Below, in pieces: positions 21,479-31,470 of a stretch of 37,131 bases of DNA. The stretch comes from Schoenoplectus triqueter. Taxonomy: Eukaryota; Streptophyta; Magnoliopsida; Poales; Cyperaceae. A program made the translations under genes and the position numbers. A model generated the notes under the pieces. That model was not told where the DNA came from. It made no database searches and was given only the letters and a program-made list of their open reading frames with translations. Numbering within the stretch: position 1 is the stretch's first letter; each line of letters begins with the position of its first letter. The stretch is from positions 1 through 37,131 of the forward strand of contig CAXKVV010000550.1 in the NCBI GenBank assembly GCA_964058805.1, given 5' to 3'.

Positions 21479-21885
21479 CAGAGGTGTACTAATGTGCTTT
21501 ATAAAGCACAAAATACTTTATACTTCACGCTAATATCTTATATTACAAAATTTAAATGGACGATCCAAACCTTTAAATTTGATCTTCATATCAAAATCTC
21601 CTTGGTGATCAAATTTTATATTTTTTAGATTTTTTTTGCTATTTATTTAAAGGGATAGAAAATCGTCGATATTGAATGGTTCATAAAAGGTCAAATCAAT
21701 GAATTTTGTACCCCTTCAATAAAATAGTAAAAAAGTTCCAAAAAATATATAATTTGATCACCAAAGAGATTTTTATATGAAGATCATATTTAACAGTTTT
21801 GATCGTCCGTTTGAATTTTGAAACATAAAATATAAGCGTGAAGTACATAGTATTTTGTACTTTATAAAGCACATTAGCACATGGT
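21467..21885. mobile_element. MITE H: palindromic, TA run at the left end only
   Basis: The left arm CTAATGTGCTTTATAAAGC pairs with the right arm GCTTTATAAAGCACATTAG-type sequence at 21857-21877, and ACTTCACGCTAATAT pairs with ATATAAGCGTGAAGT. Unlike its neighbours, the right end has no TA microsatellite, so it may mark the original edge of the chain. Confidence 0.65.
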
Positions 21886-22274
21886 TGAAATAAAATCCCT
21901 GTCAGCATTGGTTTTGATTTGGATAACATGGTTGAAGTGTGATGTTAAAATTAATAGTGTTCATTGAAATTAATCTTTCATTGTTTCACCTCAATCTAGA
22001 AAATGCTAGTTCATAACCTGAAGGTCTGAACTAATGTTCCACTTTCTTTGTCTTTTGAGAACAATGACAGGTTTCTTAACAAAAAATAGTTGTCATGTAC
22101 TTCTTGTTGGGTTTTGTGTTGTTTTCTGTTCCTTTTTTTTTAGTTTTTACTTAGGTGTTAAAAGCTTAAAAAAAATCGTGCCTGGATGCTTCGATCTTCA
22201 CCATGATTCTGTGAACATAAATCTCATTTCTAAACCAATTCTAATAGTGTTTTTATATTTCTTTTTCTTTTTAG
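21886..22274. other. Intron DNA, nothing recognised
   Basis: This is T-rich sequence leading to the acceptor at 22273-22274. A short plus-strand frame here is not recognisable beyond the exon that follows. Confidence 0.4.
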
Positions 22275-22319
22275 GTGACAATTTAAATCATCCCATACCA
22301 AATGGAAACAAAGAGTTAA
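22275..22319 (+). pseudogene. Cytoplasmic juxtamembrane exon remnant of the receptor kinase
   Basis: After CTTTTTAG, the sequence continues the phase-1 codon left open at 18462: Arg, then DNLNHPIPNGNKEL, ending at a possible donor GTTAGG at 22320. In LRR-RLK subfamily I the juxtamembrane linker ends in a similar GNKELKSKNRRFTY-type segment, so this fits the exon between the TM helix and the kinase. The next exon's FTYSEV-like start is not found before the CACTA insertion. Confidence 0.5.
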
Positions 22320-22486
22320 GTTAGGGGCCGTTTGACGTGAAGGAACATGATTTTTTTACATCAACTGTTTTTCGTTGTTTTCTTTTCCTGTAAGATTATT
22401 TTTTTATATTGGAAAAGTTCAGGGAGAAAGTACGGATGTTATGCTAAAGAACTTTAGTTTTTTGTGTGTGTAAGATGTACGTTTTG

Positions 22487-22532
<46 letters not shown>

Positions 22533-22768
22533 GATTCAAAAGTTAGAACAAGGTGATCCACATACATGTATGGAATACAAATGTATTTACAGAAGAGTTT
22601 TTTTTGGTGCCATGCTGCCTTAATTTCCTTTGTGCGGGCCCCACAATGTATAAATAAACTTCGAGGGACTGTGTTTCCAGGTGACTTAGTAGAAAACAGA
22701 ACTAAAGAATAATAGGAGACAAGAAAGCGATAAGATTTAATAATCCCAGAAAATTATAACATTAAACA
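22320..22768. other. Intron DNA with a long (TA)n microsatellite
   Basis: A (TA)n run of about 40 bp lies at 22491-22530. GGGGCCGTTTGAC at about 22324 resembles termini of some plant hAT repeats, but no partner end is seen. No exon is recognised. Confidence 0.45.
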
Positions 22769-22789
22769 CACTACCAGAGAAAAAAGAAT

Positions 22790-23335
22790 TAAAACCGGTT
22801 TTATGAACAATTTAGCACCGGTTATAAACCGGTTATAAAAGTAAGCGGTGCTAAATGTTTATAACCGGTGTTAAAATAAAATATTTAAAACCGGTTTAAC
22901 AAAACCGGTGCTAAATTATTTTGAACAATTAAAACCGGTTATTCAATAACCGGTTCTATTTTACTTCACAATTAAAACCGGTTACAAGATAACCGGTTCT
23001 AATTTACTCCTTCCATTAAAACCGGTTATTAAATAACCGGTTCTATTTTACTTCATTTAAAACCGGTTACAGGATAACCGGTGCTAATTGATTTCATTTA
23101 AAACCGGTTATGGGATAACCGGTTCTAATTTACTCCTTCCATTAAAACCGGTTATTGAATAACCGGTTCTATTGTACTTCATTTAAAACCGGTTATCCTG
23201 TAACCGGTGCTAATTGATTTCATTTAAAACCGGTTATCCTATAACCGGTTCTAATTTACTTCTTCCATTAAAACCGGTTATTCAATAACCGGTTCTAAAT
23301 ACCACATTAAAACCGGTTTCTTTGAATAACCGGCT
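22790..23335. repeat. CACTA subterminal repeat array (3' side)
   Basis: About ten units carry AAAACCGGTTAT..ATAACCGGTTCTA, each a short imperfect palindrome, spaced by TTTACTTC/TTGATTTC/CCATT linkers. Units alternate in linker type, suggesting amplification of a larger composite. They probably bind the element-encoded protein. Confidence 0.85.
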
Positions 23336-23537
23336 CTAAACATATATTTTTTTTTTAATAAATTTTTTATTTTCTGTGACTGGTCCATATACCAGCCATA
23401 TATATAAACAAACACATACAAATATAACACAAAAATATAACACAAAAATATAACACAATATAACTCACTAAATAACTGATCAATATCATATAAGTAACTA
23501 AACATTACAAATAACAGAAAAAAATATAAAAAAATTA

Positions 23538-25880
23538 TCAAATATTAGATGCAATATAATTTACAACCATCTCCTTAATTTCTTCGATATCTTCAAGTGG
23601 ATAAGATTGAGGAGCTGGTTTGATAGCCTATTAAAAAATTAAAATTTAATTGGTTTGATTAAGCAAACAAATATGTAAGAGAATTAAAGATTAATATGAA
23701 GTTTATTTTTTATACCTGTGGTAAATTTTTGTTGCTAGAATATGTAGTTATTATATTATGCATCGATTTCATAACATAATAGCCGCACTCTTTACCGCTT
23801 GGTTGGTTTGGACTCTACAATTTTACAAGGAAAAAATGAAATAATATCGTTTTCCAAGTGAACTTGAAAAAAATTAAATCATTTAAATTTTGGAATTACA
23901 AACCTGAATCGTTTTCCAAGTGAACTTGATTTTTTTTTCTTGAGCGAATTTTTTTTCAATCCAATAATAGCGTAAGGCCCTTATAAAACAATGATATGAG
24001 TTATCAATTACAGTACATAATAAATTATCGAAGATAATAGAAAAAACTTACGTATTTAATACTGGTTGGATAATATATGTTTCATCTTTACGATTCAATG
24101 AGTCCACGACATAAACAACAGAGGGTTTGAGCCGCACAATCAAAAGAATCCAATGCCCCCTACAATTTATATGTATTAATATGGAGAGATTAAGCAATTA
24201 AGCAATAGATAAATAAGCAAATGAATTAAGTTTTGAAGTTCTAACCTTTCAATGTACGGAAGAAACATGTAGGAGTTTGGATTCTCGCATTTAACAAAGC
24301 ATTGCCCCAAATAATTGACTGTGCGCTCAATATCACTTTGAATTTGTGTTTCCGTGCAAAAATATGGATCGATAAATTTACAATTGTCAATTAAGAAACT
24401 CTTGCACGTATCGTGGGAAACCCTACAATATATACAATAATTAGTCTTAAAATAATTATTACAATGCTAAAAGAAATATTATGATTCTATTCTTACATGC
24501 AGAAAATCTGTAGAATCGAGATATTGAGCCATTCATCCTTAAAAAGCTCGATGATATCCGTCACATATACATAAGCATCACCATCGTAGAAGAATAGCTC
24601 CGAGAATGCGATAGGAAAATAAGTCGTACTAACGGACTACATCATGATCACCTTATATAGAAATAATGAACGTCTAGAAAGACGTTGTAAGGTGTCATCA
24701 TCAAGAAGCGCCTCTCTACGAGATTTTAAAATTGGTTCTGGCTCGAATATTTTTTTCTTGTTGGACATAGATTTCTTTGGTGTATTATCCTGCATTTAAA
24801 CATATTAGTGAACAAATAATTTATGAATTTTAAAATTATAGAGATAAATAAAAAAATACCTCACAAAGCTCGATAAGGTGTATAGGCCATTTGATAAAGA
24901 ATCCAACAAGCTCACCGAGCCACTCCGGTCCATTTGGCGGCGGAAACGGAACACAAATGTGCTGAAATCCATCTTTAACCTCATCGGGAGTAACACGGAC
25001 CTCATCGAGTAAGACTGGAGAGCCGTGCATATACTCGGCGAGTCCAGTCGGAATAATCCTCCCGATTGCCGCCTCATATCGTTTATTATCTATCTCAACA
25101 AGGAATTTGCAGGGTGTAGATTCCTGAAATAAAAAAATAATTAATCGTTATAAACATGAATTATACTTCAGTAATCATTCAAAACTTAGATTAATTGAGA
25201 ATAAATATATAAATAAATTGACCTTGATATTCCGAAGCGGATGTATGGTATTGGAGCTACCTTGAGTCGGGAGGATAACTTCATCCGTGGAAGGTGGTAT
25301 ACATACCGAATCAGCCGGTATTTGTCTCACCATTCTCTGAAATAAATCATTAAACTGCGCTGTCATCTCCGCCCTTTGTTGTCCCAATAACTCATTGAAC
25401 TCAGCTTTGCTGATGCATTCAGCGTGAGAAGCATTCCCTTTCGACCCCTTTCCGTACACAGTTTTCACACCGGCGCCACCAAATCCTCTCAATCTCCCCG
25501 GATGCTCAGCCGTCCCAATAGAACTGGTCAAGACGTCATTATAGCGGTCCGGCTGAAATGATCCTTCTTGAATTATCGATTCCTGTCATTATAGCGTATA
25601 TAACATTTCATTCAAGTATTTCAATCGATATGATATCTAACATTTCATAACAAGTAACATGTACATATTTTGAATGATTTTTTATACATACTGCTCGTTG
25701 AAGTACTTCTTTAGTCGCCGGATTCACAATTTCATAATTTCCCTCGGCTGTCGGCTTTGACCTAGCCATGCACCATCTAAAAGTTCTAAGGTCGGCTTTT
25801 GAAGTGATGCCCGAGGAGGATGAGGACGATGAAACAACGTCGCTCTCCTTCCATTTTTTCTCGGCGGTGTTATAACCCCC
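23538..25880 (-). pseudogene. CACTA second gene with C48/Ulp1-like protease domain, one in-frame stop
   Basis: Minus-strand exons 25692-25880, 25223-25582, 24860-25123, 24497-24789, 24246-24422, 24052-24159, 23904-23979, 23716-23814 and 23538-23627 join in phase. N-terminal part: GSGGYNTAEKKW, TFRWCMARSKP and FQPDRYNDVLTSSIGT..EHPGRLRG, as in plant Ptta/En/Spm (TNPA-type) proteins. C-terminal part: a C48 cysteine-protease-like domain with GHWILLIV (His), VYVVDSLN (Asp), NQPSGKECGYYVM (Gln, Cys), so the expected catalytic residues are present. It ends NYIASNI. A TAG at 24637-24639 (after KVIMM, before SVSTTYFP) interrupts the fourth exon; one change from CAG would explain it. The start is missing: upstream of GSGGY the frame runs into a stop where the transposase gene ends, suggesting a deletion between the genes. 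Such proteins bind the subterminal repeats or process proteins in the nucleus. Confidence 0.72.
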
Positions 25881-25885
25881 CGAAC

Positions 25886-27808
25886 CTAGTCTGTGAGGAT
25901 GTAAACCTTAATCGACTTTAGACACTCCAACAAACTAATTTTCTCCTTCTTCGATAATGTATAACACGCTGGGGGTAAGTAGTTTCGTTTTTCATGTTCT
26001 TGTGGTGCTAGCTCTGGCCGAATTCCCATAGCAACCATGTCTTTTCTTGCATTTACCCCGTCTTTCGTTTTCCCTTGAATATTCAATAGAGTCCCAACCA
26101 AACTTTCACAAATATTCTTAATAATATGCATTCCATCCAAACAATGTCTAACATCCAAATACGGCCAATAAGGAAGCTCCCAAAATACAGATTTCTTTTT
26201 CCAAACACCGTTAGGGATATTCTTTTGAAACTTCTTACCTAATTGGACATTTATATCTTTCACAATAGAATATATTTGTTTTCCGGATAATGATATTGGT
26301 GCTTTCTCCAGCTCAACCGTACCATCAAAAGCTTTCTTCTTCCGTCGGTAGGGGTGATTATGATTAAGAAATCTACGGTGTCCCAAATAAACATTTTTTC
26401 CACAGTTTTTCAATCGTATCGTACGAGTCTCTTCTCCACAAATTGGACACGCTTTTGCTCCTTTTGTTCTATGACCCGATAAGTTACCATAGGCGGGAAA
26501 ATCATTAATCGTGCAAAAAATAACTGCACGAAGGATGAAATATTCTTTTAAGTAGGCATCAAATATTCTCACACCATCTTTCCATAATTTATTCAGATCC
26601 TCCAATAATGGAGCCAAGTATATATCTATATCATTACCAGGTTGTTTTGGACCTGAAATCAACAACGACAACATTATGTATTTTCTTTTCATGCATAACC
26701 AGGGGGGGAGATTATAAATACACAATAAAACAGGCCATGTTGTGTTACCACTACTCATAAGGCCATAAGGGTTCATCCCGTCTGTACATAACCCTAATCG
26801 TAAATTTCTTGGTTCATCGCCAAAATCCTTAAATATTCTGTTAATGTTTCTCCATTCGGGAGAGTCCCCAGGGTGACGGAGCATTCCATCATCTTTTCTG
26901 CCATCCACATGCCATCGTAATAATTGAGCGTCTTTTGAGTTTGCAAATAGACGCTGAAATCTTGGAATAACTGGTAAATACCATAACACTTTTGCTGCTG
27001 GTCGTTTTCGAACTTCTATTGCATTATCTCTCGGTTTGTACCGTGAAGCGTTACATTTCGGACACTTATCCAAATCATTGTACTCATTTCGATATAATAT
27101 GCAATCATTCGGACATGCATGAATTCTCTCAACTTCCATACTCAAGGGACATAATAATTTCTTCGCTCTATATGTGGAGTCCGGTATTAAATTATTTTCT
27201 GGAAGCATTTCTCTTAGAAGTTCTAATAAAGAGGTAAAACTTTTATCGCTCCATCCGTTTTTAGCTTTCATGTTATACAATTTAAAAACTGCAGATATTT
27301 TCGTAAATTTTGTACAACCGGGAAATAATGGCACATTGGAATCATTACCCAAATTTTTAAAAATTTCAGGAATATCGACAAAATCCGCTGCAATATCATT
27401 CATAATTTCATCCAATTGTTCAATTTCTACATTGTCTATATTTTCTGTATTTCTCACATTTTCATTCTCCAATACATCCCATTCATCATTGTCTAAATTT
27501 AAGTCAACACCTTCGGATTCATCTCGAACAATATTCTCATAATTTTTACTATTTTCAGTTTCAATATTTTCTCCATGCCGTACCCATCGGGTGTATCGAT
27601 CCATAAACCCACGACGAATTAAATGATCTCTCACTTGTTTGATATTTCCAAATCTTCGTAAATTTTGACAATCTTCACAAGGACAAACAAGTGTTCGTGC
27701 ACCCCTATTTCCCATATCTTCTGAGGCACATTCCAAAAATTCATCAATTCCCCTCAGATATTCAATTGTATTCCTTTTGATTTTATACATCCAAGTATTG
27801 CGATCCAT
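25886..27808 (-). CDS. CACTA transposase, TNP2 type, C-terminally truncated
   Basis: The frame has about 640 codons from MDRNTWMYK (27808). A further in-frame upstream extension exists, but this ATG directly follows TTTTACAG and starts the known family N-terminus. Residues 1-80 are the transposase-associated domain (CPCEDCQNL, HLIRRGF, W.RHGE). The TNP2 domain follows: LFPGCTKFTKISAV, ACPNDCILYRNEYNDLDKCP, LCTDGMNPYGLM, YNLPPWLCMKRKYIMLS, FCTINDFPAYGNLSGH, KACPICGEET and DVRHCLDGMHIIKNICES. Full-length relatives continue after LLECLKSIKV into DUF4218/DUF4216-type regions; here the frame ends six residues later and the second gene begins at once, so that tail is deleted. It would cut and join the CACTA ends in the nucleus; loss of the tail makes activity doubtful. 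Confidence 0.88.
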   Translation of the reverse strand: MDRNTWMYKIKRNTIEYLRGIDEFLECASEDMGNRGARTLVCPCEDCQNLRRFGNIKQVRDHLIRRGFMDRYTRWVRHGENIETENSKNYENIVRDESEGVDLNLDNDEWDVLENENVRNTENIDNVEIEQLDEIMNDIAADFVDIPEIFKNLGNDSNVPLFPGCTKFTKISAVFKLYNMKAKNGWSDKSFTSLLELLREMLPENNLIPDSTYRAKKLLCPLSMEVERIHACPNDCILYRNEYNDLDKCPKCNASRYKPRDNAIEVRKRPAAKVLWYLPVIPRFQRLFANSKDAQLLRWHVDGRKDDGMLRHPGDSPEWRNINRIFKDFGDEPRNLRLGLCTDGMNPYGLMSSGNTTWPVLLCIYNLPPWLCMKRKYIMLSLLISGPKQPGNDIDIYLAPLLEDLNKLWKDGVRIFDAYLKEYFILRAVIFCTINDFPAYGNLSGHRTKGAKACPICGEETRTIRLKNCGKNVYLGHRRFLNHNHPYRRKKKAFDGTVELEKAPISLSGKQIYSIVKDINVQLGKKFQKNIPNGVWKKKSVFWELPYWPYLDVRHCLDGMHIIKNICESLVGTLLNIQGKTKDGVNARKDMVAMGIRPELAPQEHEKRNYLPPACYTLSKKEKISLLECLKSIKVYILTD

Positions 27809-27832
27809 CTGTAAAAAAAACATCAATCTCAC

Positions 27833-28539
27833 AATTAGGGTTTAGAATTTAGGGTTTCAGATTTAAAGTCTAATTCTAGGCCGGTCAACCACCTTAACTC
27901 ACTTTTTAAATACTTTGTCTCATTAGTAAACATATACAAGCTAATTTGATGTTTGAAAAAAATTCGGCAGCATTTCCCCTATGCTCCCCGAGTACGTCAA
28001 CGTAAATTTTCATATACGTACGTACACGTAGGAACATTAGGGAAAATACTAACCAAATTTTTTTCAAACACCAAATTATAGCTAGTATATGTTCACTATC
28101 CTAAATGAGACAAAGTATTCAAAAAGCAGTCCCAAATCGGGGACTATTCGGGATTAATCCCTATTGGATTAATCCCGAACGAGTATGGACCTAAATTAAT
28201 AAAAATTCCGGTAGTTTGGTCTTATATGACAATACTATCAATTACACATATATAATTTTATTTATATATATGTAATCAATTTATGCATTAATTATGCAAA
28301 TTAATGGGTGTTAAAATTTAACAAGGATGATCTTAAATAAGAAAATAAAAAGATGAACTTAAATCTAAATTATATATAGAAAAATTACCTCTAAAAGATC
28401 TCAAAATATTAACCAGTAAGTGGATGTTGTTGCAGCTCGGAACAGATGGAACAGAGAGCTTCTAATGGTGGATAGTGAAAATGAAGATGAAAGAGCGGCG
28501 CTGTGAGACGAGGGTGTGATAAATAACCCTAATATTAAT
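27833..28539. other. CACTA 5' non-coding region
   Basis: This lies between the transposase start and the subterminal array, and is presumably the element's promoter and leader (minus strand). A near-palindrome around 27950-28080 pairs TTTGATGTTTGAAAAAAATTCGG-like sequence with its mirror (for example TATACGTACGTACACGTAGG at the centre), so a strong hairpin may form. No ORF is present. Confidence 0.45.
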
Positions 28540-28960
28540 TTAGAACCGGTTTTTTAAAATGGGAATAATTTGTTTTTCAATTAAAATCGGTTTTTAACAA
28601 AACCGGTTTTAAACTAACAATTTTAGAACCGGTTTTATGAAAACCGGTTTTAAAATAAAAATTTTAGAACCGGTTTTATGAAAATCGGTTCTAAAATTAT
28701 AGTTTTTAAAACCGGTTTTAATAAAACCGGTTCTAAAACCATTCTAATTAGGACCGGTTTTCTTACAACCGGTTGTAATAAAATGCAATAGAACCGGTTA
28801 TTATAAAACCGGTTTTAATTAAAAAAAGTTAACACCGGTTGTTAAACAAAACCGGTTCTAATAATTATAATAAAATATATAAATACGCCACACTTATCAT
28901 TTAACACCTGTTTTTTAAAAACCGGTTCTAAATAACCGTTTCTAAATCCAATTTTTCTGG
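28540..28960. repeat. CACTA subterminal repeat array (5' side)
   Basis: Repeated units such as AGAACCGGTTTTATGAAAACC and AAAACCGGTTCTAAAA, in both orientations, fill the last 420 bp before the terminal GGTAGTG. The units resemble those of the other end but use poly-T rather than TTAT/ATAA spacers within the palindrome. Confidence 0.85.
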
Positions 28961-29009
28961 TAGTGACACTCAAAAGATTCATTTATATCCCTGAAACTCT
29001 TTCCTTCCT

Positions 29010-29132
29010 TTGTTTTCTGATGAATCAAACGGTCTTGTTTATGTGGTTCTTCACTCTTCTGGAAAATCAAGAATAGCAGTAAAGATGCCATCTCTCTCAT
29101 CTTCAAGAAGAGTTAAAGAGTTCTTGGCTGAG
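29010..29132 (+). pseudogene. Kinase N-lobe remnant of the receptor kinase
   Basis: The frame reads FSDESNGLVYVVLHSSGKSR, then IAVKMPSLSSSRRVKEFLAE, ending before GTTATT, a plausible donor. In LRR-RLK I kinases the corresponding exon ends ..VYHGxL..G..VAVKMLSPSS..G.KEF.AE, so this is the part from the glycine-rich loop to helix C. The ATP-anchoring Lys (AVK) is kept, but the glycine loop is degenerate and the start of the exon (FTYSEV..) is missing, cut off near the CACTA insertion. Confidence 0.7.
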
Positions 29133-29254
29133 GTTATTATTTTATACACCTTAACTACCTGCAAAATGTCGCATGTAAAAAATAGTCATATTTTGGTTAT
29201 ATTTTAATATGACAGTCAAGTTTGATTCTATTTATTTAATTTTTCTGCTGGGCT

Positions 29255-29592
29255 TATATATATAGAGAGATAGGTTAGGGTGCTCCATGGAGTATTAAAT
29301 CTTTTGTATTTTATTTCCGTATCTCAAATTTAAAAATTCAAATAGCCGATTCAAATCGTTCAACATGATCTTCATATTGAAATATCTTTCGAGATCAAAT
29401 TATATATATATATATATATTTTTTTAATTTTTGCTAATTTTAGATGAATACAAAATCACTAGTTTTAAATGATGCAGTACTCGTTAGATCAACAAACTTT
29501 GTACCTATCTAAAAAATAACAAAAAAAATTCAAAAAAAAATTATAAAATTTGATGCTCCATAGAGCACCTTAGTCTATCTCTATATATATAT
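29255..29592. mobile_element. MITE J: palindromic, (TA)n-bordered
   Basis: The left end TATATATAGAGAGATAGGTT and the mirrored right end TATATATAGAGATAGACTAA match, and GGGTGCTCCATGGAGTAT pairs with the right-arm ATGCTCCATAGAGCACC. The core ATCTTCATATTGAAATATC relates it to MITEs G and H. It sits between the two kinase remnants. Confidence 0.7.
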
Positions 29593-29908
29593 TCAAGAAA
29601 ATATATGTAATTTACTTTTTATTTTGATAATTGCTTGATAACTTTTACGGTTGTTAAACAAATTTTTAATTAATAAAAATAGGATTGTGACCCAAATTTT
29701 TATCCCCAAAAAAAAAACAGTTGTCAAACAAAATTTTCATCTTTATAACCTGTTGCATCTATATATGCATACAAGTTTGGTCTCACTATTGGTTTATTGC
29801 ATGGATGGAAATTACATAGCACTTGTCTTCATAGAATTTGAGACTATGGGAAATTAGCATGCAGACATGAACTCGAATCCTCAAGTTTAATTTATTATTC
29901 AATTGCAG

Positions 29909-30022
29909 ATAACAAAAGGATTCACTTGGAAACAACGATTTCGTATTGCACATGAATCTGCAGTCGGTAGAAAATATTCTGCAATATATAAAATACCAAA
30001 ACAATTATTTTTCGTTGACTAA
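29909..30022 (+). pseudogene. Kinase helix-E region remnant of the receptor kinase
   Basis: After the acceptor AATTGCAG the frame reads ITKGFTWKQRFRIAHESAVGRKYSAI and then degenerates to a stop at 30020-30022. It matches the LTWKQRLRIA..SAQGLEYLH segment of LRR-RLK I kinases before the catalytic loop. The intervening exon (the HHxNL..GYC region) is not found at 29133-29908, and no HRD, DFG or APE motif follows. The kinase is therefore non-functional. Confidence 0.7.
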
Positions 30023-30119
30023 TGTAACGCACTAAGCGGTAATGTCAGGTCAGGTCAATTTGACTTAATAAGATTATCAGATTACAGATCTGATCGGATC
30101 GAATCAAATCGATTATTGA

Positions 30120-30500
30120 GTCATTTAGTGTCATATCATTTTGGGTTTAGGGTCGTATCATGTCGGGTCTGATTAGTTATCGCGTCATATAATGTCACGT
30201 CATTTTGGATTTTGGATCGTATCAAGTCGGGTCTGATCGGTTATCAGGTCATCTAATATCACGTCATTTTGAGCTCCGGGTTGTATCAGGTCGGGTCAGT
30301 TATCGGGTCATTTAGTGTCAAGTCATTTTAAATTTCGGATGATTCGAATCAGATCAGGTTGATTATCGGGTCATCTGATATCAAGTCATTTTGGATTTTG
30401 GTCATCCAGTGTGAAGTCATTTCGCATTTTGGATCCTATAAATTCAGGTCGGATCAATTATCTAATATCGGATCATTTTAAATTTCAAATCACATTGGAC
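30120..30500. repeat. Tandem array of roughly 59-64 bp units
   Basis: Units start at about 30120, 30184, 30248 and 30307, each reading GTCATYTARTRTCAYRTCATTTT and then ..GTATCAKGTCGGGTC..GATTATCGG. Later units are shorter and more diverged, and the array fades by about 30500. The flanks (30045-30120) carry related GATCGGATCGAATC words. It resembles GGTCGGGTC-type arrays in some plant DNA elements. Confidence 0.75.
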
Positions 30501-31440
30501 TAAATCAGATCAAATTAGTCTAGTCAAATTGAATTTTAATTGAATTAAACTTTTTTTTGTATTTATTTTCTCAATCCTCAGTTCTTCGTTATATATACAG
30601 TATAAGTTTTATTTAAAACAATATCGAATTGTTGATATAAAAATATTTAATATATATCATAGTTAATATTATATCTAATGGTAATTTATTATTCAAGTTA
30701 AAAAAATAATGTACAAACTAAATTGTTATTCACATGCCCTTCAGTTTGTATGCATGATTAAATTGACTGAGTTAAGTCAATTATCGAAACTTTTTAATAG
30801 ATGTAATATAATACATTTTGACTACAACTGAGCGCATGCTCTCTTTTCATTAGTCACTAACTCACTATTGTTATATTTTTTTCTTCTCATTTTTTCCTTC
30901 TCATTTTTTCCTTGAAGCTACTTTGTAGGTTATAGGATATAGGTTTATAGCCCATAGCTAAGCTCTGAGGCTTTAGCTTTTTTTTTTTCTTTCTAAAATA
31001 TTTTTCACGGGATTTTCTGTGGTACTCATGTGTTTACGAAAATTTTCTTCTAAATGTTGTTGAACGTTTTAAAAGCTATATTTATTTATTCGGTTATATT
31101 TAAAAGATCTAAAAAAGAATAAGAAATGAGTTATTCTTACGGATCTCATAAAATATTATTTTCTTTATATTCATATTATTTTGAGAATAAGTTTTTCTTA
31201 TTAATTTTCTAAAATATTAATATTTAAATATTTTATTATATTAATAGGGTAATGTATGAATCATAACAATAACACGTGTGAGAATAATATTTGTATACAC
31301 ACGTAACATAAATGAGAGGATATAATCCCAAATACTTATTCAAAGCAAAGTTAAACCCAGGACATAAAGAACCACACCAAACAAGTTCACTCTTGATCTA
31401 GAAATGCTGAAATTTTCTTGAGAACTTTTAAAGTCCGTGT
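30501..31440. other. Intergenic DNA, nothing recognised
   Basis: This is AT-rich DNA between the tandem array and the copia remnant. A duplicated TTCTCATTTTTTCC occurs near 30884-30911. No exon, RNA gene or clear element end is seen. Confidence 0.5.
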
Positions 31441-31470
31441 GACCCTCTGACATTACCATTAGGTTGGTAT

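Larger units (their letters stand above)
22769..28965 (-). mobile_element. CACTA (En/Spm-type) transposon, 6.2 kb
   Basis: The left end CACTACCAGAGAAAAAAG and the reverse complement of the right end CACTACCAGAAAAATTGG form the TIR. A perfect 3-bp target duplication, ACA, flanks it (22766-22768 and 28966-28968). Both subterminal regions (22790-23335 and 28540-28960) are packed with AACCGGTT-containing inverted units, the expected binding arrays for the element's DNA-binding protein. Two minus-strand genes lie inside, a TNP2-type transposase and a TNPA-position gene with a C48 protease domain. It interrupts the receptor gene between its juxtamembrane and kinase remnants. Confidence 0.93.

Noticed and set aside
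22790..23335. CRISPR-like regularly spaced palindromes
   Set aside because: They are CACTA subterminal repeats: inside a TIR-bounded element, in eukaryotic context, spacers not unique.
27174..27542. Plus-strand frame of 122 codons
   Set aside because: Antisense to the well-supported TNP2 transposase.
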